DNA from: Papaver somniferum | Lineage: Eukaryota > Streptophyta > Magnoliopsida > Ranunculales > Papaveraceae | Direction: 5' to 3' | Assembly (NCBI RefSeq): GCF_003573695.1 | Contig: NW_020621603.1 | Location: 19,455,116-19,519,115 of the forward strand | DNA length: 64,000 nucleotides | Part shown: one piece after another, positions 22,625 to 33,068 of the stretch | How the letters are laid out: every line of letters begins with the position of its first letter | How positions within the stretch are numbered: the stretch's first letter is position 1 | Program-made: the position numbers and the translations under genes | The notes under the pieces: generated by a model | Databases searched by the model: none | Seen by the model: only the letters and a program-made list of their open reading frames with translations | Told to the model about the DNA's origin: nothing

Positions 22625-23986
22625 TCATGCGTCGAAAATCTTGAGCCAATTCTCATGAATCACTGGGATACTTGTCTTGCCCTTGATATTAGCCAATATG
22701 TAGTATCCTCTAGCAACTGACTTAGAAATCATGAAAGGTCCTTCCCGGTTAGAACTCTTTGCGGAATGAAAATTGCGTCTGGTTGCTTTAAGAACCAAAT
22801 CTCCTTCATGAACTTCGTTAGGCTTGGTTGTCTGTGCTTTGAATATTTTCTGCTGGTTTGGAATTCCTCGTATAGTGGGATTCCATGTGGGTAGAGCTTT
22901 CCAATTCTGTGGCACATGTGGACACTCGTGCAAAGGAGAATATTTAGGATATTGGTTGTGAAAATCAGTCATTATCCTAGATATGACCGTGTTAGTGAGA
23001 TGATGGATTTGAAGAGGTTCTGCGTCTAACCATTTGGTGAAGTATTGTTGAGGTGAGACTAACCACTCATAACGCTTGGCGATAGCTCGATTTTGAGCAG
23101 AACTGAGTCCTCGGACTAGGGTAGCATATTTTAAAGTTGGTAATACATATGCATCAGGGGGAATAAGACTTGCCTGAGCGCGGAACCCGCTGACAAATTC
23201 GTGGGCGTTTTCCTCAGGTTTTCGTGTGAGTTCCATCAAGGCTTCGACTTTTCCCAAATGCTCGAACGGTTGATCATCTTCCGAGTCAGAGATTTCTTCA
23301 ACGGAGAACTGTGCAACTGAAGATGAAGATATTTCAGCAACTTTTCCATCATGAATCCATGCTCGCCCCAGAATCATGTCATATCCCGGATCCTCTTTTA
23401 TTATAAAGAAATTAGTTTCTGTCCAGGTTGAATCATTTCTTATCTTGAGAATGATGTAACCGTACGCATCTCTGGAAATTCCTTCATGGTCTCTGACTGA
23501 GATAGGGGCATGAGTTGCTTCTTGTTGGGTGATGCCATCATCTCTGAGGGTTTTCAAAGGGATGATGTTAACAGCAGTGCCAACGTCGACCAACGCTCGC
23601 TTGAATTCATTTCCTTCGAGATGGACTGTGGTGAGAAGTCCCCAGTCATACATCTCCTTGTTTGTGGATGGAGGTTCAGGGAGTACTTCTGGGATAAGTA
23701 AACGATTCCCAGATACTACATGGTTTAGAGCTGTGAACAGATCTTCCCTTTGAGCCTTCGACAAATAAAGCAATTCGCAAGCGTGCTCGATCAATGACTG
23801 AACTGAATATTTGACCGGTTGTTCAGAGAGCGTGAATGCTCTGATTGAGAGAGGATTTATATGTACTCCTTTAGCCCCCAGTTCTCCTGAGTCAGCCTTT
23901 TCTTTGAATATGCGCTTCAAGGTTCTGCAATCACTTGTCAGATGACTGACATACCTATGGAAATGGCAGTAGCGTGCATTTTCCAT
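22625..23986 (-). CDS. TE-A gag-tail / protease / integrase-tail ORF
   Basis: A 453-aa open frame. Residues 5-25 hold a C/H-rich motif (YCHFHRYVSHLTSDC) of the kind ending Tat-type gag. About residues 100-215 form an aspartic protease, but the triad is DVG (ALVDVGTAVNIIP) instead of DTG; the second landmark, YDMILGRAWIHD, is present. A gag-like run follows (KPEENAHEFVSGFRA). Near residue 325 the frame shows YFTKWLDAEPL, like the integrase core, and it ends in an integrase C-terminal region (VHEGDLVLKA, EGPFMISKSVARGYYILA). RT, RNase H and most of integrase are gone without loss of the frame. The ORF could make a fusion protein; whether it does is unknown. The stretch before it, up to the gag stop at 24170, holds an acidic linker with a stop. 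Confidence 0.7.
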   Translation of the reverse strand: MENARYCHFHRYVSHLTSDCRTLKRIFKEKADSGELGAKGVHINPLSIRAFTLSEQPVKYSVQSLIEHACELLYLSKAQREDLFTALNHVVSGNRLLIPEVLPEPPSTNKEMYDWGLLTTVHLEGNEFKRALVDVGTAVNIIPLKTLRDDGITQQEATHAPISVRDHEGISRDAYGYIILKIRNDSTWTETNFFIIKEDPGYDMILGRAWIHDGKVAEISSSSVAQFSVEEISDSEDDQPFEHLGKVEALMELTRKPEENAHEFVSGFRAQASLIPPDAYVLPTLKYATLVRGLSSAQNRAIAKRYEWLVSPQQYFTKWLDAEPLQIHHLTNTVISRIMTDFHNQYPKYSPLHECPHVPQNWKALPTWNPTIRGIPNQQKIFKAQTTKPNEVHEGDLVLKATRRNFHSAKSSNREGPFMISKSVARGYYILANIKGKTSIPVIHENWLKIFDA

Positions 23987-24169
23987 CTGTTCCTCAGTTG
24001 GTTCCTTTTTTACAGGAGGTAATTTGATCGCACCGTCTTGGATCTAGACTTCCAATAATTCGATCACTTCTTCAATGGAAAAAGGGAAGTCAGGTGCATC
24101 TTGATCGTTCTGTTGATGTTGGGTCGGCGGTTGTGCATTCCTGGCTTGACCATCTTTCCTTGGCGCTTT

Positions 24170-25370
24170 TTAGGGATTGGACGCTGGAGGAGCATTCTTA
24201 TGTGTCTGTGCGTCAGCTTTTTTCTTGCTCCCTTTAGCAACATTCATGGAAGTTTCAACATTGTACTGCTTGTTGATTAGACACCTGGTAGTGTTGCTTC
24301 GAGTGTCTTTCGATTCCTCTACTTTGACAGTTTTCATTCTTTCTAACAAGGCATGAGCGGTAGTTGCTGATCGCTTGGCCGCTTCATGAAGTTCTGAGAA
24401 GGTTTGAAAAAGAAGGTTTTTCAGCAAAGCTCTGTATATTGGGATCATCCCATTGATGCACAAGTACACCAGTTTTTTTCCAGTAACGTTGGTATCATGG
24501 CAATCCAAAGCTTGAATTCTGAACCTCTTCACATAGTCATTCGGATTTTCAGCATTCTTCTGAGCCATCCTTCCTAGGTCGGAAAGAGTAACTTGCTCAG
24601 AAACAAAGAAGTATTTTCTATATAAATCATTAATCATTTCTCCCCAATTAGCTATGCTTCCTGGTGCGATGTTGTTGTACCAAGTATATGCTCGACCCGT
24701 CAGGGATTTCGAAAACTCCTTCAAACGGACAACATGGTTGTGTTCATGCTCTCCTAATGCTTCCAAGAATCGAGAAACATGTTCTCTATCATTCTCGGTT
24801 CCATTGTAGAGTGTGAACGTTGGAGAAGTGTAACCCTTTGGGAGAGGGATTCTTTGTGTAGCAGCAGGATATGGAGGTTGATGACGGTGTACAAATGGCG
24901 CATGTCTCTTTCCCCGATTCTCCATAAAATACTCCAAGTCTTCACGAGTGATGAAACCGGCGGGTTCAGGTTCTGCAGCTTTGCGGGTTTCGTCATCGTC
25001 AGGAACTGGAATAACTTCGGGATCTGGAGATGCTTCCTTGTCTTTTCCCTTTTCCTGAGTTTTTGTATGACATCTTGTCAGTGAGAGTTTTGAGGTAGTT
25101 ACATAGCTCCTTCTGAGTCGCAGCCATATCAGTTTGATTCTTAGCGAGAACTTCCTGGACTTTCATGAGATCAGCGATGGTGGGTGGATTTTCTCTGAGC
25201 TCCTCAGGATGCTGGGCGAAGAGAGGATAACTTTCGACATTAGTGTGAGGAGGAGTAGTGTCACCACCGCTGTGGGAAGCGAGAATAGTTTATGGAATTC
25301 CATTGTTGTTGCTAGTGCTAGCGTTGTTTGTGTTAGGATTTGTAACTGAACCTGACCTAAGATCAACCAT
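24170..25370 (-). pseudogene. TE-A gag
   Basis: The first ATG after the primer site is the complement of 25368-25370 (MVDLRSGSVTNPN). The frame has a stop and a frameshift in the first 120 codons, then stays open from 24937 to 24170 (255 aa). That part contains the retrotransposon gag domain: RFLEALGEHEHNHVVRLKEF, then LTGRAYTWYNNIAPGSIANW and NDLYRKYFF. gag builds the particle that packages element RNA. It stops at 24170, just before the linker to the next ORF. Since gag is the best-kept part of a non-autonomous element, particle formation may have been its last selected function; that is inference. Confidence 0.75.
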
Positions 25371-25408
25371 TTTTTGAAAAATGTGAGATTGCAACCGAGA
25401 GATTAATA

Positions 25409-25425
25409 TCCCACTGTGGTCGCCA
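25409..25425 (-). other. Primer binding site of TE-A
   Basis: On the minus strand TGGCGACCACAGTGGGA begins three bases after the 5' LTR. It resembles the TGGCGACTCxxCTGGGGA primer sites of Ogre/Tat elements. Confidence 0.65.
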
Positions 25426-25428
25426 ATC

Positions 25429-28400
25429 TGTGGAAGGGGAAAAATGGTTTGCTGGTTTTTCAGGAAAGCGAAGAGTCGAGCGTGCGGTCGAGACTCCTCA
25501 ACCGAGCAAACTGCTGAACCTCACACAGATGTACTGCAAAGGGAGTGCTTAGATTCGAGAGATCAATCTGTAGGACTCCGGCCTAAACTAAGTCAATAGC
25601 CGTTCCAGAGTCAATTCGGTCGCAAAGAGGGAGATGGTTTGATTTGTAGGAGGGAAGCTGAGAAATATGTGGAATCAATGATTATCAAGGATTGTAGATG
25701 TGTTGAAGGTTTCTGCAATAATTGGTAAACTGTGAAGTTTTTGAATAAGTTCTGAAAGATTGATGAATTCTTGAGAGTGATTACTCGTAAAATTCTTGTT
25801 AGACGAGTGTTCGAGTGTTCGAATCTTGTCCTTCAATCATGGATTCAGAGACTTATTTATATTGTCGGAGTGGTGAACACATTGATCCCTGTAAGTGTGA
25901 CGGTTTCTTGAGTGAAAGAGTGGGAAAGTGGGAGATCGTGTTAAAGTCAGTTCCATGTCGTGTGGAGACTTGACTGATCGTGCACCCACTACTTTGCTAA
26001 CTCCTTCAACCGTTTGCACGACTTACGCACATTTCTCGTCGTGGATGAATCCACATGCCGTAGACCGTCAGACCAAAACCCTAACTGATATCCCCCATTT
26101 GTGACGTGATTGATGTCTCATGAATCGTGGAGTCTGTATGACAAACGTATCTTAGTTAGTTAGTTGTTGACTGATTAGATAGTGAGTCTAGATTTTGTTG
26201 AATCGAGCATGATTGGCAAATACTCACCGATTCATGAATATTAATATTGCTCGTCTGAGCAAATATTGTAAATTCGACGAGTTGTTGAATATTGATGAGT
26301 TACTGAATACATGTGGATTATTCGAGTAAACTACTGAATATTGATAGTGGATCAATATTCGAGCAACTGAGCAAGTATTGCTCAATTCGACGAATTATTT
26401 ACTGGTGACGTGACCCAATAAAATATTAATTAAAATATCGGTAATTTACCGAATATTGTATAATTAATCCAGATGTTGCTCGCTGGATCAACATAATTTA
26501 GTGTTTGAACTTGCTCAGAATGGTGATTCGTGGAGCGTTTGTTCGAAACCCTAATTTTTTGATCAATCCTTCATCAATCGACGAATTGCTGAAAAATTGG
26601 TCATGAGTGAAGAGGGACCGACCACATGGGATGATGGACGACCATGTGGTTCCTGAATGCTCAAGTAAGCGTGCACCAAGGTCTTGAGTTGACCAGTCGG
26701 TGAAGGAATGATGATTAAATGTCGATTTCATCATTTACTGAAATATTGCTGGGTTCAGCATTAGGTGATAAAACCTAGGTATGAAAGATGGGGACCGACC
26801 AATAGAGCATGGGACCGGCTCTTGGTGGTCACGGGACCAGTTGTTGGTCGTTTGAGCAATCCCCAGGTTGGTTGGAGAGAGTTTGGGCCCAGTATGAGCA
26901 ATTGAGCAAATTAGGTCAGAATTATGAAATCATGTGGGACGGCTTTGTGCAAGCCCTAGGGATGACTCTGGTAGGCCATGAAGGCATGCATGTGTTTCCT
27001 TGGTGTCCGTGTCTCCGTACTGAGAGTTTCAGTATTTTCTGACGTGCGTTCGAGCAACATTGTGAATTTTTAGAAGAGTTTCATCTTGACTAAAATTCTT
27101 GATTTTTGTTGGAATGAGCATGTATACTCAATTGATCAATATTTTGTAATATTAAAATAAGAATATTTTAACATTTAAAATTGTCGCGAGGGGCTAGCCG
27201 GTCGTGTGACCATGTTGGCTTTTGGTTTTTCATGATTCGAGCAAAAATTTGAGAAATTACGACGAAATCATGATTTTTGCTCAAACCAAGGAGTTTCATG
27301 AATCGAGGAAAATAATAATTATAAAAGACTAGGGTTTGCAAGGTGTGGGACTGGCCATGGTTAGGGCATGTCCGACCGGCTATGTTTCTCGGTCCCGGGT
27401 ACCTTTCCCTATTTTATAATATTATTTTTCATGAACCCGTGAAGTTTTGGAGAATCCATGAGTTTTCGTTGAAACAGAGGAGTTTTATGAGTTTAGGGAA
27501 TGATAATTATAAAAAGCTAGGGATTGTGAGGTGTGGGACCGGCCACGGCTTGGACATGGCCGGCCGGCTAGGTTGCTCGGTCCCGCACACCTTTTCTTAT
27601 TTTATAATATTATTTTTCATGAATCCGTGAAGTTATTGGGAATTCGTGAGTGTTGCACAAACAAGGAAAGTTGCTAAATTGAAGGAGTTTTTCATGAGTT
27701 CATGAAAATAACAAAATAGGGCAAAATAATGGAAGAGACGTGGGACCGGCCACGGCTAGGGCATGGCCAGCCGGCCGGTGAGCCCAACCCCTGGGAGCCT
27801 CTCATTATTTTATTAATATTTGTTGTTTTATCCTGTTTTGCGTAGGATTCCTCATCTATCCATATTTTTGGATGCTCGTTTGTGCATCCGGGTGCTCAGT
27901 CGTGCATCATTGTCGAGTACACTTGCACCATTTTTGTGGGGATTACTCATTGATGATCCAGATGCCCGATTGTTGAGTATTTATTACTAATTTATGAAAT
28001 TCAGTGGAGAATGATTCATGAAATTGAGTAATAAAAGTGAGTAGTTGTTTATTATCAATCCTTAGGATCAGCCGTGGATTCAACCATGAATTCGGAATAA
28101 TAGAGTCGAATATTACCATTACACGGGATCGTGGATTCGACCATAGAATCGGAGTAATTAAATATTACCATTCCATGAGATCAGCCGTGGATTCGATCAT
28201 GAAATCGGAATAATAAAATTATCTATTATCATTCCATGAGATTAGCCATGAATTCGATCATCAAATCGGAATAATAAAATGATACAATTGTTTATTGCCA
28301 TTCCATGGGATCAGGCCGTGGATTCGACCATGGAATAGGAGCAATTATTATTGCCATTTCATGGGATCAGGTCGTGGATTCGACCATGGAATAGGAGCAA

Positions 28401-28962
28401 TAATAGATCATTCTGGGAATTCAGTGGTAAATGTCACGGCAGAATTAATCAATTGCAGAAGAGATATTAGCCAGTTAAAGCGTCACATCCATTCTTAATG
28501 GTGCATAGTCAGGGAGTCACGGGTGTTGTTTACGACCTGAAGGCATTATTGCTCTCAATCTACGAAGAACCGCCTGAATCTATACACGGTCTCTCCATAT
28601 AGTCAGGGAACAGTGAGTGTCATCGACGTCCTGAAGGCGTTAATGCTCTCAATCTACGGAGAACCGCCTTATCGTTCTTCTATGTGGAGGTGGGTCTCTC
28701 TCCTGCAGTCAGGAAACAATGAGTGTCACCGACGTCCTGAAGGCGTTAATCTCCCAATCTACGGAGAACCGTCCAATTATGTTATTCTGCATAGAGGTCA
28801 TGATGAAATGCTAGGGATCGAATCTCTCAGCTAGTGGGGCTTTTCGAAAACATATTCATCATGGATTCGTAAAATATGAATCGTTGCATGCCTGAAAGCT
28901 GTGTCAAAAACATGCCTCATGATTTTACGGTTTTGCCCTTTGTTGAAAATCCACCATCAACA
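25429..28962 (-). repeat. 5' LTR of TE-A
   Basis: 3534 bp, uninterrupted, beginning and ending TG...CA on the plus strand. A minus-strand TATA box lies at 25854-25861 (TATTTATA on the plus strand), leaving about 390 bp of R-U5 before the primer site. It carries the same families of internal repeats as the split 3' LTR, with different copy numbers. Confidence 0.9.
25854..25861 (-). promoter_or_regulatory. TATA box of the TE-A 5' LTR
   Basis: TATAAATA on the minus strand, at the same place as 4283-4290 in the other LTR. It would start the genomic RNA of TE-A. Confidence 0.5.
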
Positions 28963-30433
28963 CAAGTATTAATCTGGTGACCTAAAGAAAGTGAAGAAGT
29001 AACGACTGCAACGAAGACATCATCCTTCCAAATGAGATTAGTAATACTGGCTTGACTTGTTTCCATTCCCATTGTATCTTTCAAGTCGTATTATATTGAA
29101 AATATAGCGTGCGACTTTGTATATATAATACTCTAGTGATTAAACTTGGTCATATCATTATGATCATAGTGTCTAGGAATTATATTGAATTACGAAGTAT
29201 AACGCTTATCTTTTGAATTTTGTAAATACGACATCAACATAATTATGTATTTAGTTACTTGATTATGTGTGGGATATAAGTGCGATTTCATCCTAGAAAA
29301 CTATGTATTGTTACATTAGTTTAAGGAAGTATATGTATGAACTTGTTTCATAATTGAAAGGGAAATCATAAGTGTATTGTTCTGGATCTTTATTGAATAT
29401 CATTTGTTTGACAATACAAGATGACAAGGTAAAAACGATCTTGACTTATATTGAGAATCAAGGTATAACCGGTCATAGCCTATATTGTGTGACAAGGTGT
29501 AACCAATCCTGACTAGTTTTGGGAAATAAGGTGTAACCGGTTACAAGCCACATTGGGAAGCAAGGTGTAACCGGTCACAAGTTATATTGGGCGGCAAGGT
29601 GTAAGTAGTCACAAGCTATATTGGGAAGCAAGGTGCAATCGGTCACAAGCTACATTGGGAAGCATGGTGTAACCGATCACAACCTATCTTGGGAAGCATG
29701 GTATAACCGGTCGCAACTTATATATGGTATAATCGTTTCCAAGAGAAAAACCGAGTTTCCAAAGTTCACACATTTCTTCATGGTTGTGTGTGAATTAGGA
29801 ATTAGGGTCTGCTAAGATGAGAAGATTCTAAATGTCGATATTATTTGAACATGTACATAACTCTTATCATTAATTGTTTAAATATATTCCTTGATGCTCA
29901 AGGTGATCCCAAACCGCAATATTCAAAAGCATTTAATTACGATTTTCAAATATATGTTTCAATTACCAGCAATTAAAGCATATCCTCTTGCAAAGGTTTA
30001 TTAGTTAATGTGCATGACTAATAATAGAAGTTTTCTAAGAGATTTTTGGTAAATATGGTTTGGAATTTAATTGGAAATAGGAAAATCGAAATTAGGTACT
30101 TTAATGTTAATATCTTGAGAATATTTTCGGTTTTGGAATTTTCTTGTTGTCCAAACAACGTTGGTCTATAAATACTTGAGTTTTCATTTCTTGCAAACTA
30201 TCTTAAGATCCAGACAAACTTCATTCGTGTTGTTCCTGGTGGAGCCATCTATCCGGAGAGGAAAGTACCCTAATTAGGTGAAATCTCTTACGACCGCTCG
30301 TTTACAGATTTATGTGGGATCAAGAATCTCTACGAGTACCGTTGGTGGGAAATTAGGTAATTGAATTGTTATTTTAGTTGTTCAATTATTGATTTGATTA
30401 ACTAAATGTTGTTGAAACTTTGATTGCACCTAG
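28963..30433 (+). mobile_element. Degenerate LTR-like sequence with minisatellite
   Basis: No coding domain. The stretch contains a minisatellite and a TATA-like CTATAAATAC near 30168 followed by a leader, in the manner of a copia LTR. After removal of the solo LTR at 30434-31956, the sequence continues smoothly into TTTGATTATTCTTG at 31962 and beyond. Ends and lineage were not resolved. Confidence 0.35.
29423..29734. repeat. About 37-bp minisatellite
   Basis: About eight or nine diverged copies of a unit with AAGGTGTAACCGGTCACAAG followed by a TATATTGGGAAGC-like tail. Arrays of this style occur in U3 of some plant LTRs. Confidence 0.8.
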
Positions 30434-31956
30434 TGATAAGTGCATAATTCATATGATTTTAGTGTTCATTCCATACTTGCTTTAGCTATTATTCTTGCAT
30501 ATTTTCTTATTATTACTCTTGTTTTCTCTTATTTGTTTCTATTAGGTGAATCATCCGAAAAGGAGCTACAAAGTGCTAAAAACCTAAGAAGAGAAGTATT
30601 CCAAGTATCCAAGTGCCTAAGTCGAAGAGAAGCGGAAGAAGTGCGACGAAAAGGAGCAAAACGCTCAAAATCAAGATACGGGTCAAAGACCGATATTAAC
30701 TCATTCAAATTCAGGATTTCTTATCACCATCTTGAAGAGAATTCAATGAAGAAAAGAATTTAAAAAAGAATGAGGTCATTCTGAGTTCGGACAAAGAAGT
30801 TACGGTCAAAACAGGTTTTATCAAATACCAAAAACAAGTTAGTTCGGGAACTGGGTTCGCAAAAGGGAATAATTGAAATTTCAGTTCGCAAACTGGGTAT
30901 GCGAACGAAATTCCCTAGATTTTACTCTAAATTTTTTTTCCCAAACTGATATGCAAACCATGAAGGCCAAAATTCACGTTAGGGTCTTTCTTTCGTAATT
31001 TAGGGTCGTTTCCGGATCCCACTAGGATACTTGGAGGCCAAGCATTGTAAACCTATATAAATAGGTATTGGGCCTTCCAAAGAGGGAATCACATCTCATA
31101 TCACAAGCTAGGGTTTATTCTACATCAAAAGCCTAGGGTTTACCCCTTTAGGAGGAAACCACCATTAATCATCTTCTTTGTAATATGAGTAGCTAAATCA
31201 TTTGTTGATTAAGGATGAATTCAATGTTCTAAGCGTGAAGCTTTATTATTAATACAAATCTATTGAGAGTTTTTATCATCATCGTTTGTTTTCACTATTT
31301 CTAGGTTTTATGATTGATTTATTATATTTTTTGGAGTGCATGCTAGATTAATCTATTGATCATTTTATTGCTAGTAAAGGGTTAGGATATCCGTGTAATT
31401 ATTGACTAGTACTTACACAAGTAGAGAACGTGAGACCTCGTAGAGGGATTATGTGGAGCAATCGTGTGTGAAGACAACTCTAGTACGTGTACCTTGCGCT
31501 AAGAGTCTAACTGCTAGGATCAACATAAGTTCACATAACTTAAAGCTTCTGATTGGGTTATACCTTGAGTGTGCTACTACTTAGTGGTTTAGTTGGATAG
31601 AAATTGATAGGCGAGCGCTTCAGTATCCAGTTACATAAGGAACTTTCGGATAACACTGCTCTAGCTATTATTCTACGGTTGGTGATGAATGGTTCTAACA
31701 AAAGATAGATAAGTATTCTATTCCAGCTATCGCTTGGTAATGGCGAAGGATTCCTTAACCATCTCTTTTCTTTTTTATCGTCTTTCTATTGATCTTACAA
31801 CCAAACCCCTCTTTTGTTATTTACTTTATTTTTCTAATACAAATAACCTATCAATTACAGAGTTCTACGTGGAAACAATCTCTTACTACCGCTATATTAC
31901 TAGTTAATTAGTGGGAAATATATTGATTAATTTGATTGCACCCGCGACACGCATCA
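30434..31956 (+). mobile_element. Solo LTR, Athila family
   Basis: 1523 bp from TGATAAGTGCATAATTCATA to CGACACGCATCA, homologous to both TE-D LTRs. It is flanked by perfect 5-bp direct repeats CCTAG (30429-30433 and 31957-31961), which shows insertion of a full element followed by LTR-LTR recombination. A TATA box lies at 31054-31063 (TATATAAATA). The 107-aa frame at its start is found in the other two LTR copies as broken versions and is not a gene. Confidence 0.93.
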
Positions 31957-31961
31957 CCTAG

Positions 31962-33068
31962 TTTGATTATTCTTGAGAGCCTTCTATTATGACATAAGGG
32001 TCACTCAAACTATATCGAAGTATCAATGAGATCTTTAGAACTATTTGTGGATCTAAAGACGTCTTGTGATAATCCATTATTAACAAACTCTGTTTTGTGC
32101 GTGATTGATCACAAGAGGATTCATTTGGAAGCATATAGGCTAGGTAATTTTCGAAAAAATTACTCCTAATCAAAATCTTCTAATGAATCAAATTATAAAT
32201 TATTTGCATATTTATCCCATTATTTCTCTGCATCATAATCCCCGGCTTCATCCCTTAGGATCTATTGAACCTTCATGGTCTAATATAAAAACATACTGGA
32301 TAGTATTGATTGATGCTTCATTTAAGGAATAAGACCTCTCATTGGGATATGCATTCCAATTACCATTGGATTTATGAATATTCTTATACTAGTTATGCCT
32401 TATGTTAATAATTCTTAGAATTTGATATTCTTATACTAGTTATGCCTTATGTTAATAATTCTTAGAATTTATAGAGTTACGTTGAGAACAAACATATCAT
32501 TTGATAATTCTTGTCGATAAATATTAAATGTCATATTTTTCATATACTAGCTAGAGTTTCTATTTTTCATGAGTTATTTAAAACCTTATGATAGAACATA
32601 AGTGAAGCCTTAGACTATAAAGGACTTCTTATTCCTAATACGCAATTAAATAACTTTATTTCAATTGTTAGCTTATTTTCGTAGTATAAAATTTCTAAAA
32701 TCTTAAAATTTGAAACATCCTTGACTTGAAAGTAGTGAGTATTGATTGTAAATAATGTTTGGCACTCCTCATGGGACCGAAATCTATTTACCATTATTTA
32801 TATATAGTGCACCATGTACTTGCAGTAACCAAATTCGTCTTCCAACTTCATTAATCCCCAAGCAAAGTATTATCGTCTCATTCTTGTTTTCGAAGAACAG
32901 AAGTAGTAGAAAATAACCTTATGAAGCACACACAATTTTTTCCAAGGGATGGATTGTGTAGCTTACTTCAATTATAGTGAATGGTTGTTTGAATCCTAAA
33001 CAAGTTCGTGAGCTATTTTTCTTTTACAAGACTCTCTTTATTTTGAGAGTCTTTTGTTAGTTACAACT
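31962..33068. other. Gene-free AT-rich stretch
   Basis: Continues the LTR-like sequence interrupted by the solo LTR. It holds a 48-bp tandem duplication at about 32377-32471 (TTCTTATACTAGTTATGCC twice) and a perfect 8-bp hairpin at 33029-33052 (AGACTCTC / GAGAGTCT). No supported ORF. Confidence 0.5.

Larger units (their letters stand above)
3857..28962 (-). mobile_element. TE-A: Tat/Ogre-type Ty3/gypsy element, split by TE-B
   Basis: Two long direct repeats bound the element: 25429-28962 is the 5' LTR and 3857-16766 the 3' LTR, the latter interrupted by TE-B. Ends are TG...CA. Flanks are CAAGC on the left and CAAGT on the right, a target duplication with one mismatch (or ACAAG exactly if the ends are shifted by one base). 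In minus orientation the order is LTR, primer site, gag, protease joined to an integrase tail, an oppositely oriented PMD gene, polypurine tract, LTR. Reverse transcriptase and RNase H are absent, so the element is non-autonomous. Long LTRs, an antisense gene before the 3' LTR and the primer site are typical of the Tat/Ogre lineage. Confidence 0.85.

Noticed and set aside
30440..30763. 107-aa ORF at the start of the Athila LTR, with relatives at 38879 and 52934
   Set aside because: Lies in U3 of a solo LTR; the other copies are shorter and differ by indels. No domain.
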